Assembly (NCBI GenBank): GCA_905198125.1
Contig: CAJKBH010000049.1
Location: 1 to 18,166 of the forward strand
Direction: 5' to 3'
Length of the DNA stretch: 18,166 nucleotides
From: an uncultured Porphyromonadaceae bacterium
Lineage (GTDB): Bacteria > Bacteroidota > Bacteroidia > Bacteroidales > Muribaculaceae
Numbering within the stretch: the first letter of the stretch is position 1; the number at the start of each line of letters is the position of its first letter. The notes beneath the pieces were generated by a model. It was not told the origin of the DNA, made no database searches, and worked only from the letters and a program-made list of their open reading frames with translations. Made by a program: the position numbers and the translations under genes. Shown here piece by piece: positions 1 to 9,520 of the stretch.

Positions 1-92
1 TAAACCACAAACAGTAAACATACCAAACCGAGTCAACCTCTTTCAGGAACAGACAGGGCGATGCAAACGTTACGTGAAGAAAGTATAAGGTG

Positions 93-123
93 TTGGTATA
101 GTCGGAGATTTTTAGTAATTTTG
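93..123 (+). promoter_or_regulatory. Predicted promoter of the fumarase gene
   Basis: A TTG at 93-95 and TAATTTTG at 116-123 are 20 nt apart. This matches the Bacteroidota housekeeping sigma pattern (-33 TTTG/TTG, -7 TAnnTTTG). Transcription would start about 4-6 nt after 123, leaving a short A-rich leader of about 25 nt before the ATG at 154. This promoter argues against the upstream in-frame ATG at 61, which would lie outside the transcript. The identical -7 octamer occurs upstream of the DUF1846 gene in this window. Nothing gene-like is visible in 1-92. Confidence 0.7.
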
Positions 124-153
124 CGAGAAGAAACCACAAAAACACGATATATT

Positions 154-1791
154 ATGGCTACGAAACCATTTCATTATCAAGAGATGTTCCCGTTGGGACC
201 CGACACCACCGAATACCGTCTGGTGACACCGGATTATGTAAAAGTAGAGAACTGGGGAGGCCACGAGTTTCTGGTAGTAGATCCGGAGGCTCTGACCGTA
301 CTTGCCAACGAGGCGAGCCGCGACTGCTCGTTCCTGCTTCGCAGGGAGCACAACGAGATGGTAGCCAGGATACTGCGCGACCCTGAGGCGTCGGACAATG
401 ACAAGTTCGTGGCGCTGACCATGCTGCGCAACGCCGAGGTGGCCAGCAAGGGCGTCCTGCCTTTCTGCCAGGACACGGGCACGAGCATCTGCGCCGGATA
501 CAAGGGCCAGCAGGTGTGGACCGGTTGCGACGACGAGGAGAAGATCAGCTACGGCGTCTACAAGACTTACACCGAGAACAACCTGCGCTACTCGCAGAAC
601 GCTCCGCTCAACATGTACGACGAGGTGAACACCGGATGCAATCTTCCCGCCCAGATCGAAATCCACGCCGCCGAGGGAATGGAGTATAACTTCCTGTTCG
701 TGGCCAAGGGTGGAGGCTCGGCCAACAAGACATATCTGTATCAGGAAACGAAGGCCATCCTCAACAAGAAGACACTGGTTCCCTTCCTGATCGAGAAGAT
801 GAAGACCTTAGGCACGGCGGCATGTCCCCCGTATCACATCGCGTTCGTGATTGGCGGCACGTCGGCCGAGGCCAATCTGGCCGCAGTGAAGAAGGCCAGC
901 GTGAAATACTACGACAACCTCCCCACCAAGGGCAATGAATACGGTCACGCTTTCCGTGACGTGGAGCTGGAGAAGGAACTGCTCGAGGCTGCCCACTGTC
1001 TGGGCCTGGGCGCTCAGTTCGGCGGCAAATACTTCGCACACGACATCCGTGTGATCCGTATGCCGCGCCACGGCGCAAGCTGCCCTGTGGGCATGGGCGT
1101 CAGCTGCTCGGCCGACCGTAACATCAAGGCCAAGATAAACAAGGACGGCCTCTGGGTCGAGAAACTCGACACGTTCCCCGCAGAGCTTATCCCCGAGGAG
1201 ATGCGCAATGCCGGCGAGGGCGAGGCGGTGAAGATCGACCTTGACCAGCCGATGGAGAAGATTCTGGAGACACTCGACAAATATCCCGTATCGACGCGTC
1301 TTAGCCTGAAGGGCACCATCATCGTGGGCCGCGACATCGCGCACGCCAAGATCAAGGAACGTCTTGACGCCGGCGAGCCGATGCCCCAGTACCTCAAGGA
1401 CCACCCCATCTACTATGCCGGACCGGCCAAGAAGCCCGAAGGAATGCCCAGCGGATCGTTCGGTCCCACAACGGCAGGCCGCATGGACCCGTACGTAGAC
1501 CAGTTCCAGGCCGCAGGAGGCTCGATGGTGATGATAGCCAAGGGCAACCGCAGCCAGCAGGTTACAGACGCATGCAAGAAGCACGGCGGCTTCTACCTCG
1601 GTTCGATCGGCGGTCCTGCTGCAATCCTGGCCAAGAACTCCATCAAGAACGTGGAACTCCTGGAGTATCCCGAACTGGGCATGGAGGCCATCTGGAAGAT
1701 AGAGGTCGAGGACTTCCCCGCATTCATCCTGGTGGACAACAAGGGCAACGACTTCTTCAAGCAGATCAAGCCCCGCTGCCCTTTGGCGTAA
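154..1791 (+). CDS. fumA: Class I fumarate hydratase (iron-sulfur fumarase)
   Basis: It catalyses reversible hydration of fumarate to L-malate in the cytoplasm. In anaerobic Bacteroidales this step lies on the reductive branch from oxaloacetate to succinate. From the ATG at 154 the protein is 545 aa, the usual length for the two-domain homodimeric class I enzyme. Cysteines fall at residues 105 (FCQDTGT), 224 (AACPPYH) and 318 (GVSCSAD), the same numbers as the three [4Fe-4S] ligands of E. coli FumA. This supports both the family and the start. The N-terminal alpha-type domain carries NTGCNLPAQ (159-167) and KGGGSANK (185-192); a beta-type domain with GPTTAGRMD follows. An in-frame ATG at 61 exists but precedes the promoter. 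No Shine-Dalgarno sequence is present; the leader is A-rich. lepA follows after a hairpin, so the genes are probably separate units. The cluster should be oxygen sensitive. Family assignment is very secure. Confidence 0.97.
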   Translation: MATKPFHYQEMFPLGPDTTEYRLVTPDYVKVENWGGHEFLVVDPEALTVLANEASRDCSFLLRREHNEMVARILRDPEASDNDKFVALTMLRNAEVASKGVLPFCQDTGTSICAGYKGQQVWTGCDDEEKISYGVYKTYTENNLRYSQNAPLNMYDEVNTGCNLPAQIEIHAAEGMEYNFLFVAKGGGSANKTYLYQETKAILNKKTLVPFLIEKMKTLGTAACPPYHIAFVIGGTSAEANLAAVKKASVKYYDNLPTKGNEYGHAFRDVELEKELLEAAHCLGLGAQFGGKYFAHDIRVIRMPRHGASCPVGMGVSCSADRNIKAKINKDGLWVEKLDTFPAELIPEEMRNAGEGEAVKIDLDQPMEKILETLDKYPVSTRLSLKGTIIVGRDIAHAKIKERLDAGEPMPQYLKDHPIYYAGPAKKPEGMPSGSFGPTTAGRMDPYVDQFQAAGGSMVMIAKGNRSQQVTDACKKHGGFYLGSIGGPAAILAKNSIKNVELLEYPELGMEAIWKIEVEDFPAFILVDNKGNDFFKQIKPRCPLA

Positions 1792-1821
1792 CAGTTGTAG
1801 CCCTTTGGCATAACATTTGTA
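1778..1821 (+). repeat. Tandem 22-bp direct duplication over the fumarase stop codon
   Basis: Copy one is 1778-1799 and copy two is 1800-1821, directly adjacent, with 20 of 22 positions identical (differences at 1788/1810 and 1794/1816). The unit begins GCCCTTTGGC and includes the TAA stop at 1789-1791. The second copy therefore repeats the last codons and the stop, but in a shifted frame outside the gene. It looks like a slippage or duplication event at the 3' end. The second difference turns GTTG into TTTG in copy two. Confidence 0.85.
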
Positions 1822-1836
1822 ATGAGCTAAATAAAG

Positions 1837-1874
1837 TATGTTTGGATTCGACTGAAAGTCCGAATCCAAACATA
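1837..1874 (+). terminator. Hairpin between fumarase and lepA
   Basis: The arms 1838-1850 (ATGTTTGGATTCG) and 1861-1873 are perfect complements. A T-A pair at 1837/1874 extends the stem to 14 bp, and the loop is 10 nt. No long T tract follows on the plus strand, so termination efficiency is uncertain; many Bacteroidota terminators look like this. Each arm also contains TATGTTTG, a match to the -7 promoter box, so the element could double as a lepA promoter with its start inside the stem. Confidence 0.6.
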
Positions 1875-1903
1875 TTCTTGTAAAATACTAAGACTGAAGT
1901 TAA

Positions 1904-3691
<1,788 letters not shown>

Positions 3692-3709
3692 TCCCCGTTC
3701 AAGGTGTAG

Positions 3710-3755
3710 ATACGACAAGAGCCTTTCCGCAATCAGGGAAAGGCTCTTGTCGTAT
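3710..3755. terminator. Strong bidirectional hairpin between lepA and the pilus operon
   Basis: The arms 3711-3728 (TACGACAAGAGCCTTTCC) and 3737-3754 are perfectly complementary over 18 bp, plus an A-T pair at 3710/3755, with an 8-nt loop. The hairpin starts 19 nt after the lepA stop and lies 18 nt beyond the stop of the convergent minus-strand operon, so it can serve both. Neither side has a run of Ts, so it is an atypical intrinsic terminator, but its length and convergent position make the role likely. Confidence 0.85.
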
Positions 3756-3772
3756 TGCAATGGGTATGAGGA

Positions 3773-6688
3773 TCAGAATGGCTTGACGCAGCTCACTGTA
3801 TGTCCGACAAGCAATGAGGCCTTGATTCCGGTGGACGATTTCAGGTCGGTGCCGGCTATATATTCATTGGCATCATGGCCGTCAATCTTGATCTCGCGTA
3901 CTACATGAATCATTCCGGATGAATCGATATATGTGAATATCACATTGAAGTCCTTGGCTTCATAGCCGGACGATTCGTAAACGAAGTTGAAGTTATGGTC
4001 GTCGGCAGTCTCATAGTTGCCGATGGCATGACCGGGCCATGATGTAGTGAACATCTTGTCCGATTTATTCCCGATATACATGAACACATTGGTGGCGCCT
4101 TTCAGCGAGAAGGAGATTCTGGTGGTGGTGGTGTTTTCCGCGATGTCGTTCACCACCCGGGTCGACATCGCGTCATTGTCTACATGTCCGTTGATGTAGT
4201 TCGTGACCTGTCCGGTAATCTGAAAAGTCCTGAGCCAGTTTCCTATCTGTTCCTTTTCCAGTCCGAATGCTTCGGTGCCAGTCCAATAATATCCGGTATT
4301 TGCGTCGCCAAGCTTATTGCCTCTGGAGTCAACATACCGTGCCTTGGGGAAATAGATGGTTCTCGAATCGGATTTATTGTCGGGTGTACCTGTAGCCAGA
4401 TAATCGCAAACCTTGGTTTCGTACTGTGCGGTATAATATGAGACATTTCCCATCGTGGCGGCCCTGGCGATAAAGTGCACGTTGCTTCGCATTGCATCCC
4501 ATAGCTTCTGGTATGGAACGCGGTATCCCGGAGGAGTTACATTATCGTACATCGTTACATTCGAATAATTGTTCTTTGGCTCGGCCACGCGGTAACGTGC
4601 ACCGGCCGAATCCTCGCCGGGGCTGAAAGGCCAGCTGACGTCAGCCGGCATGATGTTGTTGCCCTCCGCATTCTGGATGTACATTCCGCAGGCCGTGGCG
4701 CCAAGGTTACGGTCCAGCATATAACGTTCCCTACCGTTGGCTACGACTACAGGAAGCACTTCATAATAATAGTATCCCTTATTGAAAGTGCCGACTATGT
4801 GGTTGCCTGCATTCTGATCGTCATGGAAGAATCCCGTGTGATACAGATGAAGTTTAAATCGTTTGACCGGAAGGGAGCTTCCGGGGACCTTAGGTGTGAA
4901 CGTCAGGATCAGCTCGCCGGTACCGTATGCGTAATCATTGGCACCGTTGCCGCTGCCGTCATTATTATAAGTATTGCCGGCACGTGTCAGTTTCAAGGTA
5001 TAATTGGTCCCGTTCTGATCCTTGACCACATTAACTTTGCGCACGGCTTCGTCTCCCGCTATCTCCCATGTGCATTCATAGTCATTCGTGCTGATATCCT
5101 TTATGGTCAGATCGTATGAATACATCCAGCGTTCTTCGTTACTGAGGCCTTTTTTGCCGTACATAACCGGGAAATGGAAACCCTGGTTACGTACAAGTCC
5201 TCCCATCTTGTCCGGGGCTATACCTTTAACTGTGTTTTTCAGGAAGTCCCAGTAATTATTTATCGTTTTAATACCGGTTCCGTCAGTAGGATGGATGGTC
5301 AGTTTCGCATCACAAATTTCGGCTCCGTCGAATGGCCGCGACCAGGTCACTTTGGTTTCGCGTGACAGACCTTGCCAGGTGGTAGTGATTACTTCCGAAA
5401 GGATACCGGTCTCGCCGTCGTTGATAAACGTAACGGTATATTCGGCTATTTTACCGGGCGTGTCGGATTGATCACCATCGTCTTTGACTTTTGGGCCACT
5501 GATGCTTAGCCATTTGGCGTTCGTGGTCAGAACGGGAGCCGTTGTCATATCCGATTCCTTTTTCGAATAATATTTTACGGTCAGAGTTTTTGTACCGTTG
5601 GGCTCGCCTGTATAATCAATCACGTCTGTCACGCCCAATTCGCGGGTACCGTCGAACGCCATGTTCAGCACTTCGGGAGCGTGATCGTATATGGTGACGG
5701 AGATGTTGGAAGCAGGATTTGCTGCAGCTTCGTCAGCCGAGGCATATCCTTGGCTCGATACCTTGTCGATATGTATCTCGTACCAATGATTCGGGTCGAT
5801 GTTCAGATAAGACAACTTCCCCGTTTTATCTTTCCGGCACAGGTCGATTCTATAATATGTGGTTGCAGAACAGCTGTTATACTTTCCGCCGACAACCACG
5901 CTGATACCATCCTCGGTATCACTTGCTGTGTTCTTGGCCGGATAGGTATAAAGCAGGTTTGAGTTGGAAAGGGCAATAGCTTTAGTATCCGTACTGGAGG
6001 CGCAGTATCGTTGAGCTTCTGCAGCGTCTGTGCATCCGGCAGTGAGGAATCCCATGTCGGAGCCACGGTAGAGGCTAATGTCTTCCACATTGAAGTGTGC
6101 TGAGGCTTCGGATTGAACTGTGACCTTTGCCTCGGTGCGATACAATATAATGTTCTTTGTAAGCAGATCAATCGAACTTAGAGGTCCTGTGTACCTGCCT
6201 GACATCATGAATCCCTTGGAGCGAGGGAGGGCACAGTTTTCAGTAATGCCTGTCAGGCCGCTTACTGTTTCGATTGTCTCATGGTTCAACAGGTCCTGTG
6301 CGTTCGCTATGATATACAGTGTGGCATTGACATTATCGAGTGCGGCTTTGCGCGCTGCGTCGTTAAGGGAGATTCTGACTGTAGTGGAATTGTCATCTCC
6401 GGAAGGTTGGGAGAAATCCATGTTCTTCTCAGCTTGCAGCAGATTGCCGTCAGCATCGTAGAGAAGCACGGACAGGTCCTTTATCTCGCGTTCGTCGGAA
6501 GTATCCTCGCCGGCGCGCGTCACTACCTTTTCTGCATCGGGGATGGTAATGGTGAACGTCAGCACGCCATCTTCCGGCCCTTCGCCCTCCGGTATGTCGA
6601 TGTCGTCGCCGCAAGATACCGTCAATGCCAAAAGCACTACGGCAACATATCGGAATATTTTGTATATATCGTTTTGCATGATTGTCAT
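3773..6688 (-). CDS. Large fimbrial-operon lipoprotein with FISUMP-like and WPG module, probable pilus tip or accessory subunit
   Basis: This 971-aa last gene of the pilus operon lies 18 nt after its neighbour. Residues 1-26 are a lipoprotein signal (hydrophobic stretch, then LTVSC with lipobox Cys26) followed by acidic GDDID, typical of surface-exported Bacteroidota lipoproteins. Residues about 42-340 resemble fimbrillin-fold N-terminal regions (first strand GVLTFTITIP, then VVTRAG with Arg58 as possible protease site). Residues about 340-455 look like a beta-sandwich. Residues about 655-845 carry YMLDRNLGAT, PPGYRVPYQKLW and YYWTGTEA, like the FISUMP/major-paralogous-domain family of secreted Bacteroidota proteins. 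Residues about 861-940 (NVFMYIG, SWPG, FNVIFTY) resemble starch-binding modules. Large lipoproteins at this position are often labelled DUF4906; that label is recollection. The tip role is inferred from order, length and modules. No von Willebrand A domain as in P. gingivalis Mfa5 is seen. ATG at 6679 is an alternative start. Confidence 0.8.
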   Translation of the reverse strand: MTIMQNDIYKIFRYVAVVLLALTVSCGDDIDIPEGEGPEDGVLTFTITIPDAEKVVTRAGEDTSDEREIKDLSVLLYDADGNLLQAEKNMDFSQPSGDDNSTTVRISLNDAARKAALDNVNATLYIIANAQDLLNHETIETVSGLTGITENCALPRSKGFMMSGRYTGPLSSIDLLTKNIILYRTEAKVTVQSEASAHFNVEDISLYRGSDMGFLTAGCTDAAEAQRYCASSTDTKAIALSNSNLLYTYPAKNTASDTEDGISVVVGGKYNSCSATTYYRIDLCRKDKTGKLSYLNIDPNHWYEIHIDKVSSQGYASADEAAANPASNISVTIYDHAPEVLNMAFDGTRELGVTDVIDYTGEPNGTKTLTVKYYSKKESDMTTAPVLTTNAKWLSISGPKVKDDGDQSDTPGKIAEYTVTFINDGETGILSEVITTTWQGLSRETKVTWSRPFDGAEICDAKLTIHPTDGTGIKTINNYWDFLKNTVKGIAPDKMGGLVRNQGFHFPVMYGKKGLSNEERWMYSYDLTIKDISTNDYECTWEIAGDEAVRKVNVVKDQNGTNYTLKLTRAGNTYNNDGSGNGANDYAYGTGELILTFTPKVPGSSLPVKRFKLHLYHTGFFHDDQNAGNHIVGTFNKGYYYYEVLPVVVANGRERYMLDRNLGATACGMYIQNAEGNNIMPADVSWPFSPGEDSAGARYRVAEPKNNYSNVTMYDNVTPPGYRVPYQKLWDAMRSNVHFIARAATMGNVSYYTAQYETKVCDYLATGTPDNKSDSRTIYFPKARYVDSRGNKLGDANTGYYWTGTEAFGLEKEQIGNWLRTFQITGQVTNYINGHVDNDAMSTRVVNDIAENTTTTRISFSLKGATNVFMYIGNKSDKMFTTSWPGHAIGNYETADDHNFNFVYESSGYEAKDFNVIFTYIDSSGMIHVVREIKIDGHDANEYIAGTDLKSSTGIKASLLVGHTVSCVKPF

Positions 6689-6706
6689 CGATTAATAACT
6701 GTAGCT

Positions 6707-9514
6707 TCAATTCTTCGGTTTCCCGCCATACGCGTTGCCATTCTGAGGATATGTATAGCAATATGTACCGGTGGATTCGTCAAGGGAAAATGAGGAGAGT
6801 GATAAATCTCTATTTATATCCGGGTATTGATCTCCGTTGCGTCCCTGTATTCCTAATGAGATGTTACTGAAAACAGTGAATTCATAATAACGGTAGGAAC
6901 CTTCACTCTCGAAATCCGCGGACTGATTGGAATTTATTAATGCCGGATTTTGATTGTTATAACCATTGATCCATAGATTGATTCCTGCATATTTGCCGGC
7001 AGGCCAATAAATCCGATATGTGCGCAATTCCCCGGATTGTTCATTGGTAAATTGAGTTTTTTCGTTGCTTAGGTCAAGCCATCCGGTTCGGTCAGGGAAG
7101 TCGAACAGCGGAATACCGGGTTTGGATTTTCCATCAGCTCCCAAGCCCGGGTATCGACAGTTCCCATTACCGCCATGCGATGTAGAGAACATTATTAAGG
7201 CTTTGCCCGGTGTCGCAACTCCGGTTAATTCAAATCGCCACCAGCCGTTGCCCTCGGGTTCCATGACTATACCGGGCCATGCCTTATTATAATTGCCGTT
7301 GCATGCTCCGCATCTATATTTAGCTGATGTTTCGCGGTATGTCTTGCAGAAATCATAATTCAGGTCATAATGATCGGAAGCATTTGATGCTTCATAGCTC
7401 CAGGACAATGGATCATCGGCAAACACAAAGAATCCTTTGCTTCCTATAGATCCGGTTGCATTAGGATTATTTTTGTCGGAAATACCCCATCCTAAAAAAG
7501 CTATCTTGCCGGTAAAGGAATATTCCAGAGCTGCAAAAACATCGTCGTCTTTATTATAGCCAACCGGTTTGGACTTATTGTCATCATATCTGCTGGATGG
7601 AAGCTGGAGTGACTGATATACATAGATATGAGGAAGCCCGTCCTTATAATTCCAATTATCCCAAGGTCTGACATGTATCACATAGTTTTGTCGGGTAGGT
7701 ATAATCCGGATATTGACTTTTTGTGAAATTGTCTTCCCATTGCCTGTAGCAGTATATGTCAGAGTCAATGTATGTGACGTCTTCCAGAAAGCACCGCCGT
7801 TCATGCCGGATATCACCAGATTGTTGACGTGTGAATTGACATTGGTATATATATACTTGCCGTCTGCATTTTTTCCGTCCAGAGTAAGCGATTGCGAATC
7901 CATCGAAGAGTTATCGATAAATCCGGTAATTTCGACATTCTCCATATTTGTGGTGAACGTGATGGGAATTTTAGCGGAGTATTCGCCGGATGCAATATAT
8001 TCGCGCACGTTGATCTCGATCTCCTGCGGATCTACGTTCAGGAACGGTTTCAGCGTCACCGGCTTTACCTCAATCCTTTTTTTCAGGTTGGCTGCATTGA
8101 TATAAAAATAGCTGTCGAACAACGCATCGCTGTCGGTTGCGATTTCAGGATTGACTGTAACCGAGACATATTTCTGACCATCTCTCTCGACCTTGGAGAA
8201 CAGGAACAGGTTCTTGTCCGTACCGTTATATTTTGGCGATTCGAAAGTCAGGAGCTCTGCATCCACGTCGGTGTCATATTTCAACAGGGTCTCGATTCCG
8301 GACTGAACCGATATCTCGGTTTTCTCCACCTGAAGGAAATAAGCGCCGTGCATCTGGTATGTGAGCGTCTGGAGCGTCCAGTCGGCCACGCTTGCGGTTA
8401 TATCGAGTATGTCGCCGGTGGTGGTGACGCGTCCGATGATGTCGTAGAAATGTCCGCGCCGCATCGGTTCTCGAGCTGCATCGCTCTTGGCAAGCGGCGG
8501 GAGGTCCACATGATATTGCAATGTGGTGCCGTTGTCAAGGGCCGCTCCGAACGTCAGGCGCGTGGGAGCAGCGGACACAAGATTTTCCGGCAGATAGAGC
8601 GTCCCTTGATATGCGCGTTTGTCGGCATCGGCCTCTCCTGTCAATGCCGGGAGTTCGTTTTTCGATGGATCTGTGTCCATGTTTACGAAGGAATCGTAAT
8701 CGGCAGGATATTGTCGAACAGAACCTGAATGCCAGTTGGAAGAAGAGGCCGGTTTAATCTCAAATGGAGTTCCGCTGTCGGCTATTTCATCGGCAACCGA
8801 GGTCGAGGCGCGTACGCTACTGGCCTTTTCAAGTCCCGTAAACGTAAGGGCATTATCGCCGAAAACGTTTGAAAAGCCGTTTTTGCTTTTATCGAACAGC
8901 AGCGTATAGCGCACCTTGGCGCAGAGGAAGGTGAGGTCAATCCAAAGGGAGGTCTGTTTGCCGTCAGCCACAGTAACGATACCGTCTTCTACAACTGCGG
9001 GAGTCGTGTCTCCGACCTTAACTTCCTGAGGCATACATGCCATGGGAAGACCGTCCGTGGGGTTAGGCATCTTCTCGGAGCTGTAGCTCAAAGTGGCGTT
9101 CTTAATTGCGTCTTCCGATGTGTCGGCATCGATTCCCTCGATATTGGCGAGCATATATATGCGGTATCTACCGGCCTTTATCTTGATGTCATAGCTTCGG
9201 TATTCGTTGGTGAGCTTATCGTCGTCGGGTGTCAGCTCTGTGGCCACCTTGTTGGCGTCATCAGTGCCGTCAATAGGAAAGGCGAAGAACCACAATGTCC
9301 TTATGTGCCCTTCCTGCAGTGTCTCGTTCAGCCCGGTGTCAGTGGCGCGGGTACCTTTCAGCACGGGGTTGGGAATCATTAGTGTCACGTTTTCTCCTTC
9401 GCCTCCGTTCAGTCCGGACTTGAAGTCATCGGCACAACCGGCTGACATCAGCAGCGAAATTAGCGTGAGTACAGTGATTATGCAGTTAATGGATCTATTC
9501 ATGGTTTTGTGCAT
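6707..9514 (-). CDS. Large fimbrial-operon lipoprotein with C-terminal starch-binding-like modules, probable tip adhesin
   Basis: The protein is 935 aa, starting 6 nt after the preceding gene stops. The signal segment ends in the lipobox MSAGC (Cys27), then acidic ADD. The first mature strand ENVTLMIPNP is followed by KGTRAT, a possible Arg-specific processing site at Arg56. Residues about 40-390 have the fimbrillin-like pattern (RTLWFFAF, RYRIYMLANIEG, ending VADWTLQTLTYQ). Residues about 390-610 look like two beta-sandwiches. Residues about 626-805 start PHIYVYQ and contain KAWPGIVMEPEGNGWWRFEL and KALIMFS, the layout of CBM25/26-type starch-binding modules, with an insertion carrying Cys723, Cys735 and Cys738 (CGAC). 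A second such segment is at about 831-905 (RIYWPAG, INLWING, YRYYEFTV, ISLGIQG). The coding DNA for the C-terminal half is visibly more A+T-rich. Glycan binding is inferred; no homologue search was possible. An in-frame ATG at 9502 (MNRSI) is an equally good start. Confidence 0.8.
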   Translation of the reverse strand: MHKTMNRSINCIITVLTLISLLMSAGCADDFKSGLNGGEGENVTLMIPNPVLKGTRATDTGLNETLQEGHIRTLWFFAFPIDGTDDANKVATELTPDDDKLTNEYRSYDIKIKAGRYRIYMLANIEGIDADTSEDAIKNATLSYSSEKMPNPTDGLPMACMPQEVKVGDTTPAVVEDGIVTVADGKQTSLWIDLTFLCAKVRYTLLFDKSKNGFSNVFGDNALTFTGLEKASSVRASTSVADEIADSGTPFEIKPASSSNWHSGSVRQYPADYDSFVNMDTDPSKNELPALTGEADADKRAYQGTLYLPENLVSAAPTRLTFGAALDNGTTLQYHVDLPPLAKSDAAREPMRRGHFYDIIGRVTTTGDILDITASVADWTLQTLTYQMHGAYFLQVEKTEISVQSGIETLLKYDTDVDAELLTFESPKYNGTDKNLFLFSKVERDGQKYVSVTVNPEIATDSDALFDSYFYINAANLKKRIEVKPVTLKPFLNVDPQEIEINVREYIASGEYSAKIPITFTTNMENVEITGFIDNSSMDSQSLTLDGKNADGKYIYTNVNSHVNNLVISGMNGGAFWKTSHTLTLTYTATGNGKTISQKVNIRIIPTRQNYVIHVRPWDNWNYKDGLPHIYVYQSLQLPSSRYDDNKSKPVGYNKDDDVFAALEYSFTGKIAFLGWGISDKNNPNATGSIGSKGFFVFADDPLSWSYEASNASDHYDLNYDFCKTYRETSAKYRCGACNGNYNKAWPGIVMEPEGNGWWRFELTGVATPGKALIMFSTSHGGNGNCRYPGLGADGKSKPGIPLFDFPDRTGWLDLSNEKTQFTNEQSGELRTYRIYWPAGKYAGINLWINGYNNQNPALINSNQSADFESEGSYRYYEFTVFSNISLGIQGRNGDQYPDINRDLSLSSFSLDESTGTYCYTYPQNGNAYGGKPKN

Positions 9515-9520
9515 GGCGGA

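Noticed and set aside
61..153. In-frame ATG at 61 as the fumarase start
   Set aside because: The extra 31 residues match nothing in the family, and the predicted promoter at 93-123 lies downstream of this ATG. Starting at 154 puts the cluster cysteines at 105, 224 and 318, as in E. coli FumA.
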